Below, piece by piece: positions 36,859 to 44,773 of a DNA stretch of 64,000 nt (positions are counted from its first letter, which is position 1; each line of letters opens with the position of its first letter). The position numbers and the translations under genes are program-made. A model generated the notes under the pieces. That model saw nothing but the letters and a program-made list of their open reading frames with translations, was not told where the DNA came from and searched no databases. Source of the stretch: Bacteriovoracaceae bacterium (GTDB lineage Bacteria > Bdellovibrionota > Bacteriovoracia > Bacteriovoracales > Bacteriovoracaceae); contig JABFRR010000012.1 of NCBI GenBank assembly GCA_013141065.1, forward strand, positions 1-64,000, given 5' to 3'.

Positions 36859-36876
36859 TCTATTGATTGGGGGAGT
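36850..36876 (-). promoter_or_regulatory. Hairpin at the L,D-transpeptidase start codon
   Basis: A 7-bp perfect stem (ACTCCCC at 36850-36856 pairing with GGGGAGT at 36870-36876) with a 13-base loop. On the minus strand the ATG at 36858-36856 lies at the loop-stem junction, so the structure would occlude translation initiation. There is no T-run to suggest a terminator. It may be chance, or a translational control element. Confidence 0.3.
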
Positions 36877-36956
36877 TTATAAGAATAATTTTTTTTATTT
36901 CCAAATAAGTACGGTAAATAAGTTTTTAAATAACTCATCAGTTGAACAAAAGTCTT

Positions 36957-37439
36957 TTAGTGATGGTGTCCACCTGTCCCATGAACATGTCCGTGGGCCA
37001 ATTCTTCAGTACTTGCTTCACGAATTTCTTTAATAGTAACATCAAAGTGAAGCTCAACGCCTGCCAGTGGATGATTTCCATCTACTGTGACATTTTCTCC
37101 ATCAATCTTCGTGACACTGACAACTAATTCACCTTGCTCAGTATCAACTTCAAATTGCATACCAATTTCTAGTGCTTCAGTTGATTCAAATTGAGTGCGA
37201 GGAACTTCTTGGCAAAGAGAATCATTTCTTTCGCCGTATCCATCTTTAGGCTCAATTTTAACTTTTATGTTATCACCGGCTTTCTTTCCTTCTAGTTCTT
37301 TTTCAAGACCTGGAATCAAGTTGCCAATACCTTGGATATAATAAAGCGGGCCGTTGCTTTCAGAAGAATCGATAATTGCACCTTTTGCATCGGTTAGTTT
37401 ATAGTCGATCGCAACGACTTTGTTTTTTTCAACTTGCAT
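36957..37439 (-). CDS. slyD: SlyD-like FKBP peptidyl-prolyl isomerase
   Basis: A 160-residue FKBP with the SlyD insert-in-flap (IF) domain. The FKBP core includes KNKVVAIDYKLTDAKGAIIDSSE and LIPGLEKELEGKKAGDNIKVKIEPKDGYG. The IF domain spans about residues 70-125 (VPRTQFESTEALEIGMQFEVDTEQGELVVSV). The core resumes at GNHPLAGVELHFDVTIKEIREAS, and the protein ends in a His-rich tail (HGHVHGTGGHHH) typical of metal-binding SlyD. Family members act as cytoplasmic chaperone-isomerases and in nickel delivery. A cyclophilin gene lies just upstream on the same strand, so two different prolyl isomerases are probably co-transcribed. Confidence 0.92.
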   Translation of the reverse strand: MQVEKNKVVAIDYKLTDAKGAIIDSSESNGPLYYIQGIGNLIPGLEKELEGKKAGDNIKVKIEPKDGYGERNDSLCQEVPRTQFESTEALEIGMQFEVDTEQGELVVSVTKIDGENVTVDGNHPLAGVELHFDVTIKEIREASTEELAHGHVHGTGGHHH

Positions 37440-37478
37440 AAAATCCTCGTAAATAATTTTTTGTTGCGCCCTAACCTA

Positions 37479-38036
37479 TCACTTCTTTTTTGTGATGTCT
37501 AAAATTACTACTGCATCAAGTGGAACATCATCATACATTGAACGTCGTCCAGTTTTTACTGCTTTAATCTTATTAACGACAGGCATTCCGCTGGTCACTT
37601 TGCCAAAAACGGCATAGCCAAAACCGGCCATGGATGTATCGCGGTGATCTAAGAAAGAATTATCAGCGACATTAATAAAAAATTGAGCTGTTGCGCTGTG
37701 AAGGTCCTGAGTTCTGGCCATTGCCAAAGTCCCAGTCTCATTTTTTATTTTATTAGTCGCTTCATTTTGAATTGGTTTTCCAACACTTTTTTCATTCAGG
37801 TCCTTATCAAAACCACCACCTTGGATCATAAAATTATTTATTACTCGGTGAAAAATTGTGCCCTTGTAATGACCTTTCTCAACATAACTCATAAAGTTTT
37901 TTACGGTCTCAGGGGCCTTGTCCAAGAAAAGTTCAGCTTCAATGTCACCCATTGAAGTTTTAATAAGAATAGTAGGATTCGCTGCAAAAACAGTTAAGGT
38001 CGTGAACATCATCATAAAGAAAGTGACTAATTTCAT
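37479..38036 (-). CDS. Periplasmic cyclophilin-type peptidyl-prolyl isomerase
   Basis: A 185-residue cyclophilin with a cleavable signal peptide (MKLVTFFMMMFTTLTVFAA). Core motifs are the KTSMGDIEAELFLDKAPETVKNFMSYVEKGHYKGTIFHRVINNFMIQGG block with the catalytic Arg, then TGTLAMARTQDLHSATAQFFINVADNSFLD and GYAVFGKVTSGMPVVNKI. This is the PpiA layout, so it should catalyse proline isomerisation in the periplasm. It sits between the DsbA-like isomerase and slyD genes, three and 39 bases away respectively, in a probable leftward operon. Confidence 0.92.
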   Translation of the reverse strand: MKLVTFFMMMFTTLTVFAANPTILIKTSMGDIEAELFLDKAPETVKNFMSYVEKGHYKGTIFHRVINNFMIQGGGFDKDLNEKSVGKPIQNEATNKIKNETGTLAMARTQDLHSATAQFFINVADNSFLDHRDTSMAGFGYAVFGKVTSGMPVVNKIKAVKTGRRSMYDDVPLDAVVILDITKKK

Positions 38037-38039
38037 TTT

Positions 38040-38675
38040 TTACCTCGGTGAAAATTTTAAGAGAAATTGTTGATATTTTTTTTGATCCAAAGGATCCATT
38101 CCTTTCAAAAACATTTCTAAATAAGGTACAGCATCAAAACCCCAAAAGAGTTCTTGGTCGACAATAAAACTAGGCACCCCAAAGACCCCTTTAGAAAGTC
38201 CGGTTTCAATATTGAGTTTAAGTTCTGCTCTGGCCTCTCTACTTTCCATGTTAGAAAATAATTCGTCGCTATAGAGATTTGCTTCTTTTAAAATCGTTTT
38301 TAGGTCTTCATCACTACCAATGTCTCGTCCAAACTCCCAACCGGCGCGAAAGATTGCATCGATTATTTGTTTTTGTTTTTCTTTTGCCGAGCTTTTAAGT
38401 GAAAGTCTCAAAGCATAAAGAGCATTAAAAGGAAGATTAAAAGGAGTAGTAAATGGAATATTTTCTAACTTCGTTTTTCTCAAAAGGTCCTTAAATAGAT
38501 AATTTCTCTTGGGTTCAATCTGAGCTGGCCCCTTGGTATCAAAGCTGGCAACAATGCTTGGAACGCTGACAGGAATATATTCAAAATCATAAGGCTGATT
38601 TCTCACCCAAGTCCAAGCGACATAAGAGTATGGCGAGAGAAAGTCGAAATAAAATTCTATTTTTTTTTGTGCCAT
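38040..38675 (-). CDS. 2-hydroxychromene-2-carboxylate isomerase-family protein (DsbA fold)
   Basis: A 211-residue thioredoxin-fold protein of the HCCA isomerase/kappa-GST group. The N-terminus IEFYFDFLSPYSYVAW has the SPYSY motif where DsbA has CxxC, with Ser as the glutathione-activating position. The helical insertion and cis-Pro loop (GVFGVPSFIVDQELFWGFD) are typical. Known members act on aromatic degradation intermediates or conjugate glutathione. No other aromatic-degradation genes are nearby, so a general glutathione-linked role is as likely. Same strand and tight spacing with the cyclophilin and ABC-F genes. Confidence 0.85.
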   Translation of the reverse strand: MAQKKIEFYFDFLSPYSYVAWTWVRNQPYDFEYIPVSVPSIVASFDTKGPAQIEPKRNYLFKDLLRKTKLENIPFTTPFNLPFNALYALRLSLKSSAKEKQKQIIDAIFRAGWEFGRDIGSDEDLKTILKEANLYSDELFSNMESREARAELKLNIETGLSKGVFGVPSFIVDQELFWGFDAVPYLEMFLKGMDPLDQKKYQQFLLKFSPR

Positions 38676-38694
38676 TTATTCACCTCTAATAATT

Positions 38695-40317
38695 TTATAC
38701 TTCTGATCTCTTTTTTTCTAAGTAGTAATTAAAGTTGCTGTCAAAAACCCTGATGCCACCTTTATCAACTTCAAAAACTCTATTTGAGAGGCCATGAAGA
38801 AAATGGCGATCATGGGAAACATACATAACAGTTCCATCAAATGTTTTAAGTGCATTCAAAAGGACATCGCGTGATTTCAAGTCTAGATGGTTGGTAGGCT
38901 CATCCAAAATCAATAAATTATTATTATTTGACATCAAGGTTGCCAAAACAACTCTAGATTTTTCTCCACCGGAAAGTATTTTTATTTTTTTATCGACATC
39001 ATCACCGCGGAATAAAAAAGCTGCCAAGAGGTTTCGAATATAGCCATTGGAAGCATGAGGAAGTCTATTAGATATTTCTTCTAGAACTGTGTTTTCTGGA
39101 TTTAATAGATCTAGTGAAAATTGTGAAAAGTAACCGACTTGAATAGAAGGGCCAACTGAACACTCTCCACTTGTCGCCTCTGTGAGATCACAAATGACTT
39201 TTAATAAAGTTGATTTACCCGCACCGTTGACTCCGACAACTGCAATTTTATCCAGACGATTAACTGTTGCAGTAAGGCCTTGGAAAACTTTATGAAGAGC
39301 GCCATCATCTCGAGTCCATGACTTAGCTAAATTTTTCATCATAACAACATCATTACTTCCTCTCGGTGGCGTCGGAAATGAAAAATCCATAACAATATCT
39401 TCAGGAGGAAGTTCAACTCGTTCAATTTTATCAATTTTCTTAACTCGCGACTGGACTTGAGCCGCATGGCTGGCACGTGCCGCGAACTTAGCAATAAATT
39501 CTTCTTCTTTTTGGAGCATGGCCTGTTGAGATTCGTATTGGGCTACCTGTTGAACTTTTCTTATTTCTTTTTCTTTCTCGTAATAATCATAATCACCGGT
39601 GTAAGTTGTAATGGCCTTATTTGCCACTTCTATAATTCGGTTAACGATTCCGTTCATAAAATCTCGATCATGGCTGGTCATGAGTACAGCACCTTTAAAT
39701 GCTTTTAGCCATTCCTCCAGCCAAACAATACTTTCTAAATCGAGATAGTTGGTAGGTTCATCGAGCAAAATGACATCAGGATTTTGAATAAGTACTTTTG
39801 CTAGCGCAATTCTCATTCTCCAACCACCAGAAAAGAGTCCAACATCTCGGTCATGATCATATGGCATGACTCCTAAACCCGTGATGATTTCCTTGGCACG
39901 CACGTCGAGATCGTAGCCGCCGAGTTTTTCAAATTCTGTTTGATAGTCGCCGAGCTCGAACAAAACTTTTTCCATCTCATCAGGATCTAAGTCACTTTCT
40001 AACTTGAGTTCGATTTCGCGCATTTTGCGGGCCAACTCACTTGCCTTGGCACTTCCACTCATGACTTCTTCAATAACCGTGCGTCCTTTCATCTCGCCAA
40101 TATTTTGAGAAAAATAAGCCACTCGTATTTTTTCAGGAACTGTAATTGAACCACCGTCAAATCCTTCTTCTTTCATTAAAACACGAAAGACAGTAGTTTT
40201 ACCGGCACCATTAGGACCTACAAGTCCGACTTTATCACCAGGTCTTAGAATAAATGAGGCATTCTCATAAAGAATCTGCCCACCATAGTTTTTTGAAACG
40301 TTATTAAAACTGATCAT
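38695..40317 (-). CDS. ABC-F family ATPase
   Basis: A 540-residue soluble protein with two ABC nucleotide-binding domains and no membrane segments. Domain 1 has VGPNGAGKTT, the signature FSGGWRMRIALAKVL and VILLDEPTNYLDLES. Domain 2 has VGVNGAGKSTLL, LSGGEKSRVVLATLM and LLILDEPTNHLD. Between them is the charged P-site tRNA-interaction linker (about residues 240-310). Both Walker sites keep their catalytic Glu. ABC-F proteins act on ribosomes to ease stalled translation or confer drug protection; the exact subgroup cannot be fixed here. Contrast the second ABC-F in this window, whose domain 2 is degenerate. Confidence 0.9.
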   Translation of the reverse strand: MISFNNVSKNYGGQILYENASFILRPGDKVGLVGPNGAGKTTVFRVLMKEEGFDGGSITVPEKIRVAYFSQNIGEMKGRTVIEEVMSGSAKASELARKMREIELKLESDLDPDEMEKVLFELGDYQTEFEKLGGYDLDVRAKEIITGLGVMPYDHDRDVGLFSGGWRMRIALAKVLIQNPDVILLDEPTNYLDLESIVWLEEWLKAFKGAVLMTSHDRDFMNGIVNRIIEVANKAITTYTGDYDYYEKEKEIRKVQQVAQYESQQAMLQKEEEFIAKFAARASHAAQVQSRVKKIDKIERVELPPEDIVMDFSFPTPPRGSNDVVMMKNLAKSWTRDDGALHKVFQGLTATVNRLDKIAVVGVNGAGKSTLLKVICDLTEATSGECSVGPSIQVGYFSQFSLDLLNPENTVLEEISNRLPHASNGYIRNLLAAFLFRGDDVDKKIKILSGGEKSRVVLATLMSNNNNLLILDEPTNHLDLKSRDVLLNALKTFDGTVMYVSHDRHFLHGLSNRVFEVDKGGIRVFDSNFNYYLEKKRSEV

Positions 40318-40511
40318 TGTAATGTATTCCTCTCAATATTTTGCCCCATTTTAGCCTTTCAATGATCATTTGGCACCTGATAAATAGAGCTGCATCTTGC
40401 TATGACGCCGACAGCATTAATGCTTCATTGAAATAGTCGGAAAAGATGAATAAAATGAGGAAAAAAGAAAAACCAAATTGTAATTCTCCCAATAATCTCT
40501 AGAATAATCAC

Positions 40512-41450
40512 ATGGATTATACACCGCTAAGAATTTCGACTGTCAAACCTTTGAGAGATTTAACTTTTGATCTTTATATTCACTTTAAAGACCAATACCT
40601 CTGTTATGCCAAAAGAGGAGAAAAACTCAGTGAAGATAAATTTCAAAAGTTAAAAGTTCAAAAAATTGCAAAATTCTTCATCACCGAAGAAGATGAAAAT
40701 AATTACCAAGCTTTCTTAGACCTGCTTTTAAGCGAAACTCTTACGAATCCTAATACCGACGTCGATGAAAAAGTGAATATGGTTGAGGGTGCTGCCAGCT
40801 CTGCCTTAGAAAGAATGCAAAAAAATCCTAACGAAAGTGCTTATCGGGCAACTGAAAAAGCAGCAAAGAGTTTAAGGCAAGTGATTACTTCGAACCCAGA
40901 TGCCTTAAAAAAAATATTTGGCAAGAAGGTTGAAAAGAACGAAGAAATTATTAAGCATTCATTAAACGTTTGTGCTTTATCTGTTAAGTTAGCTGAGGTG
41001 AAAAAATGCTCTGAGCAAGAAATGGATGACATAGGCACAGCTGCTCTCATTCACGACATTGGACTTACGAGCATGCATAAAGATGACATTCAATTATTTT
41101 ATAAACCAAAAAAACTTTTAAATAATGATGATAAAAGAGTTTATTATTTACACTGTAAAGATGCGGCTAATCTTCTTAAAGAAAAGCCCTTTGTCACTCC
41201 GGCCATTTTAGAATTAGTCCAAAACCATGAAGAAGTTTTAAGTGGTCTAGGCCCAAATAAAAAGAAAAAACTTTCAATGTCTGAAGAGATTTTATCATTG
41301 GTAAATAATTACGATAAAAGAACTATCACCAATAAAACCAGTGCAGCACAAACACTAAAAGATATGATGATTGATGAAATGGGAAATTATGATTTAACCC
41401 TACTCAACGATTTCAAAAAAGTTCTTCATAGTGAAGGCTTACTCGAATAA
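40512..41450 (+). CDS. HD-GYP-like signalling protein with degenerate GYP
   Basis: A 312-residue protein. The N-terminal 110 residues are unfamiliar, possibly a PilZ- or sensor-like module. The C-terminal HD domain has HSLNVCALSVKLAE, LIHDIGLTSMHKDDI (HD motif), and then NHEEVLSGLGPNKKKK, where active HD-GYP proteins have HHExxDGxGYP. His-His is reduced to Asn-His and Gly-Tyr-Pro to Gly-Pro, so cyclic-di-GMP phosphodiesterase activity is doubtful. It may act as a binding or protein-interaction module. It stands alone on the plus strand, convergent with rapA. Confidence 0.75.
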   Translation: MDYTPLRISTVKPLRDLTFDLYIHFKDQYLCYAKRGEKLSEDKFQKLKVQKIAKFFITEEDENNYQAFLDLLLSETLTNPNTDVDEKVNMVEGAASSALERMQKNPNESAYRATEKAAKSLRQVITSNPDALKKIFGKKVEKNEEIIKHSLNVCALSVKLAEVKKCSEQEMDDIGTAALIHDIGLTSMHKDDIQLFYKPKKLLNNDDKRVYYLHCKDAANLLKEKPFVTPAILELVQNHEEVLSGLGPNKKKKLSMSEEILSLVNNYDKRTITNKTSAAQTLKDMMIDEMGNYDLTLLNDFKKVLHSEGLLE

Positions 41451-41457
41451 ATTCAAA

Positions 41458-44163
41458 TTAAAAAATAACTCGAAGAGAATCTAATACAACTTCTGCTTCA
41501 TCAAAACACTTAGTGAGAGTTTCTATTTGAGACATAATAGACTCAATTTCTTCTACTCTCACCACAGGATTGACTGCTTTAAGTTTTAAAAGTCGAGTTT
41601 TTTCTGCATTCAGGTGCTCAAGCATATCAGTTTTGTACTTTAATTTTAAATGCTGGGCTTCAACTAAAGCATGCTCGTGAGCACTCTTTAATACTTTTTG
41701 AACGGCTATTTTAGGAAGTCCTTTTGACTTTCTTAGGGTCTCTTGATCTGCAGGAATAATGCGATCGTCAATATCTTCTTTTTGAAACTTAGTGCTAAAG
41801 TTTTCACCAGTGCTATCAACAAGTATTCTTATCGGTGTTGGTGGAAAAAATCTCTCTGGGCTTAAATTTTTAGGTGCAATAACTTGAAGCTTGAAATAGG
41901 TTTCGATAAAAGTTTTATTACTACCCGCTTTTTTCCTCATCATGACCGACATATTGCCAAAAGTATTACTTAAAATTAAATCAATCACTCCAACGACCAT
42001 TGGATGGTCCCAAGTTAAAAATTCTACATCTTCCCTTGATAGGGCCGTCTTTCGATCAAAGGTAATTCTTAATCCATCAATAGGCAGACCTGGAAAATAA
42101 GGCACGTACATATTGTCACTTGGTTTAATGAAGTAGACATCATCATCCAAATCTTCAATATCAACCCCTAGTTCTTGAAAAACCTCATTCATGTAATTAA
42201 TGAGATTTAATTCTTCATCAAATCTTTTTACTTCATCAACAATCAGCATTGCTTCTTTTTCTTTGAATGAATTGAGTTCTACTAAAACATCTCTTCCCTC
42301 TTCGAGGTGATGAGATACTGTTTTAAATTCACTCATTGTCGTTTCAATAAATTGCTCTAGTATGTGTGGATCTTTGAAACAAAGCTCTGGTTTATTCAGA
42401 TACTCGAGGAGTAATGTTTGAAGTTGTTGATGAACCAGATTTGCCCCTTTAGCCGAATGAACAAAAGCATCAAGACCGTGATGAAACCAGCGGTAGAGAA
42501 CTTCATCATAACTACTAATGACATAAGGAACATGTAAGTGGATATCACTCTTTTGACCAATGCGATCTAATCGACCAATACGTTGCTCGAGAAGATCAGG
42601 ATAAGTAGGCAAATCAAAGAGAACTAAGTGATGTGCGAATTCAAAATTTCGTCCTTCACTTCCAATTTCAGTACATAAAAGTATACTTGCCCCTTGCGGG
42701 TCGGAAAAATAAGCCGCTTGACGATCTCTGGCAATAAAAGAGAGTCCAGAATGAAAAACACCTATATTTAATCCAGGATATCTATCTTTTAACAACTTTT
42801 CTAAACAAAGTACTTTTGTTTTTGATTTAGTAATGAGTAAAACTTTTTCGCTTTGATGTTTTCTTAAAAATTCCGTCAACCAATCAAGTTTCAAATCAAA
42901 AGAAGGTCCAATTGTTTCTTCGTCTTCAAGCCCTAAATAATGAGTGTCTTTACTTTCAAGTGGGTAGGCATGCAGAATTCTTTTTGGAAAAAATGAGAAG
43001 TGCTTACTCATTCGATTTCTTGTATTCCTAAAAAATATACGCCCAGGTCCATGAAGATCTTGCAATTCTTTAAGTCTCAAATTATTTTCATGATCATCTT
43101 TTTTTAAGAGTTCACGGGCTTCACTGGCTACACTTTCATAATGAGTCGTTTCTTCAAGAAATTTATGATAATCAAAAAAACGATCGGGATCGAGAAGTTT
43201 TAATCTTGCAAAGTGCCCTTCCATTCCCAATTGCTCTGGAGTTGCAGTCAAAAGCAAAAGTCCCTTTGATCGTTTGGCGATCATAGAAGCTATTTTGTAT
43301 TCTGCTGAAACTGTTTCTACTGACCACTTTAACTGATGAGCTTCATCGATAATGACAATATCCCACGAGGCTTCTTTCATCATTTGGCGTGCCATCTCTG
43401 CGCCTTTTAAAAGACCAATATTGACGATGACAAAATCATTGTCCAAAAAAGGATTCGTATTCGGCTCAAGATGAGTTTCTTGATTAAAAGTGGTAAAAGT
43501 GAGATTGAATTTTCTGAGCATTTCAATGAACCATTGATACACCAAAGAATCTGGGACCAAAATAAGTGCTCTTTTTACTCGCTCAGATAAAATAAGATGA
43601 TGAAGGGCCAGGCCAGCTTCAATGGTTTTACCTAAACCAACTTCGTCAGCTAAAAGAACTCTGGGTATAGACCGGTCTGCAATTTGGTTGGCCACATAAA
43701 ACTGGTGAGGAATGAGATTCATTCGCCCACCGACAAATCCTCTTACCGGAGATTGCGTGAGTCTATTTTTACTCCACAGTGTTTTAAGCCTTAGATTAAA
43801 TAATCCAGAGGAGTCAACAGAGCCACTAAATAAACGATCTTCTGGTTTATTAAAACTGAGTGAGTCTGAAAGTTCACGCTCATCAAAACTTTCTCCATTG
43901 GCCTTATAGTTGTAGAGTCCTTCAATTTCTTGAACTTCTTCTATGGTTAACTTAGCTCCAGACCGTAATGAAATATCATCTCCGACGGCAAAGATAACTC
44001 TTTTTATTGGTGCTCCTCTAGTGCCATAAACTCTTTCAGTCTTTGCGGCCATAAAAGAAATTTTCACTGTTTTAGATTCAACACTCGATAAAATGCCAAG
44101 ACCTAATTCAGGTTCTGTCTCGCTCATAAAGCGTTGACCCGGGGTAAGATTGCTCACGATCAA
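41458..44163 (-). CDS. rapA: RNA polymerase-associated Swi2/Snf2 ATPase RapA-like
   Basis: A 901-residue Snf2-family translocase. N-terminal Tudor-like SH3 segment (TPGQRFMSETEPELGLGILSSVESKTVKISF) typical of RapA is followed by the helicase lobes. These show LADEVGLGKTIEAGLALHHL (Walker A), DIVIIDEAHQLKW (DEAH), LLLLTATPEQLGMEGHFARL (RapA-type motif III), and the C-terminal lobe with LLCTEIGSEGRNFEFA and EQRIGRLDRIGQK. RapA binds RNA polymerase and promotes recycling after termination. The length matches the family. A small membrane protein gene lies immediately upstream on the same strand. Confidence 0.93.
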   Translation of the reverse strand: MIVSNLTPGQRFMSETEPELGLGILSSVESKTVKISFMAAKTERVYGTRGAPIKRVIFAVGDDISLRSGAKLTIEEVQEIEGLYNYKANGESFDERELSDSLSFNKPEDRLFSGSVDSSGLFNLRLKTLWSKNRLTQSPVRGFVGGRMNLIPHQFYVANQIADRSIPRVLLADEVGLGKTIEAGLALHHLILSERVKRALILVPDSLVYQWFIEMLRKFNLTFTTFNQETHLEPNTNPFLDNDFVIVNIGLLKGAEMARQMMKEASWDIVIIDEAHQLKWSVETVSAEYKIASMIAKRSKGLLLLTATPEQLGMEGHFARLKLLDPDRFFDYHKFLEETTHYESVASEARELLKKDDHENNLRLKELQDLHGPGRIFFRNTRNRMSKHFSFFPKRILHAYPLESKDTHYLGLEDEETIGPSFDLKLDWLTEFLRKHQSEKVLLITKSKTKVLCLEKLLKDRYPGLNIGVFHSGLSFIARDRQAAYFSDPQGASILLCTEIGSEGRNFEFAHHLVLFDLPTYPDLLEQRIGRLDRIGQKSDIHLHVPYVISSYDEVLYRWFHHGLDAFVHSAKGANLVHQQLQTLLLEYLNKPELCFKDPHILEQFIETTMSEFKTVSHHLEEGRDVLVELNSFKEKEAMLIVDEVKRFDEELNLINYMNEVFQELGVDIEDLDDDVYFIKPSDNMYVPYFPGLPIDGLRITFDRKTALSREDVEFLTWDHPMVVGVIDLILSNTFGNMSVMMRKKAGSNKTFIETYFKLQVIAPKNLSPERFFPPTPIRILVDSTGENFSTKFQKEDIDDRIIPADQETLRKSKGLPKIAVQKVLKSAHEHALVEAQHLKLKYKTDMLEHLNAEKTRLLKLKAVNPVVRVEEIESIMSQIETLTKCFDEAEVVLDSLRVIF

Positions 44164-44181
44164 TGTCCTTTGAGAATTAAA

Positions 44182-44316
44182 TTATTGTAGTCTATAGATC
44201 GCTATCGCGAGTCCTAGTGCAATCATCCCAAGAATGAGATAAATGCGATTTCTGCCAATTTCACGATCAGCAGAAGATAAATGATTTTTTTGTGCTTTTT
44301 TACTTTTATTTGACAT
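44182..44316 (-). CDS. 44-residue single-helix membrane protein
   Basis: An open frame of 44 codons starting at ATG 44316 and ending TAA at 44184-44182. The first 21 residues are polar and basic (MSNKSKKAQKNHLSSADREIG). The rest is one strong transmembrane helix (NRIYLILGMIALGLAIAIYRLQ). The positive-inside rule places the N-terminus in the cytoplasm. GGAG lies eleven bases upstream. It sits between rapA (19 bases) and the 90-residue gene (3 bases), so it is part of the same transcript. No homologous family is recognised; function is unknown. Confidence 0.65.
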   Translation of the reverse strand: MSNKSKKAQKNHLSSADREIGRNRIYLILGMIALGLAIAIYRLQ

Positions 44317-44319
44317 AAA

Positions 44320-44592
44320 TTAATGAACTCCGAAAACATCCGATAGAAAATCTTTTAAACCACTAGATGATTTTATTTTAGTTCTATGGAAAGCGTAAGG
44401 GCCATCAAAAGAAAAATTTTCTGCATTTTTAAAGGCTTCGTCTGCCTCAGAGGAGCTTTGGAGATTTGACTGAGCCTTTAGCTCGGCTATCATTTCATTA
44501 TTGTACTTCACTGTTCGACGCGCTCGTTCAACAGCAATTCTTGCGTTTTCATTAGTAGGAATAAATTCTTGTGATGGTAGGCTATCTTGCAC
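44320..44592 (-). CDS. Small hypothetical protein
   Basis: A 90-residue soluble protein starting at GTG 44592 with GAGG about eleven bases upstream. It is helical in the middle (NARIAVERARRTVKYNNEMIAELKAQSNL) with a C-terminal stretch SGLKDFLSDVFGVH. No family is recognised and no signal peptide or membrane segment is present. It precedes the 44-residue membrane protein gene by three bases and rapA further down, suggesting one transcript. Confidence 0.55.
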   Translation of the reverse strand: MQDSLPSQEFIPTNENARIAVERARRTVKYNNEMIAELKAQSNLQSSSEADEAFKNAENFSFDGPYAFHRTKIKSSSGLKDFLSDVFGVH

Positions 44593-44773
44593 TTTCTTTG
44601 CGCCTCGTGTCCCTATATTTTGTCATTTCTTCTTTTTTACCCTTCAAAAGTTATAAACGTCCACGAAAGAATTTGTCCTAGTGCTTCATGTTAGCGAAAA
44701 TTCAATTGAAAAAACCCTGACTTTTTCTTTCATTCAGTTTAAAAGGAGAAACGATAAAAAAAAGGGATAATTT

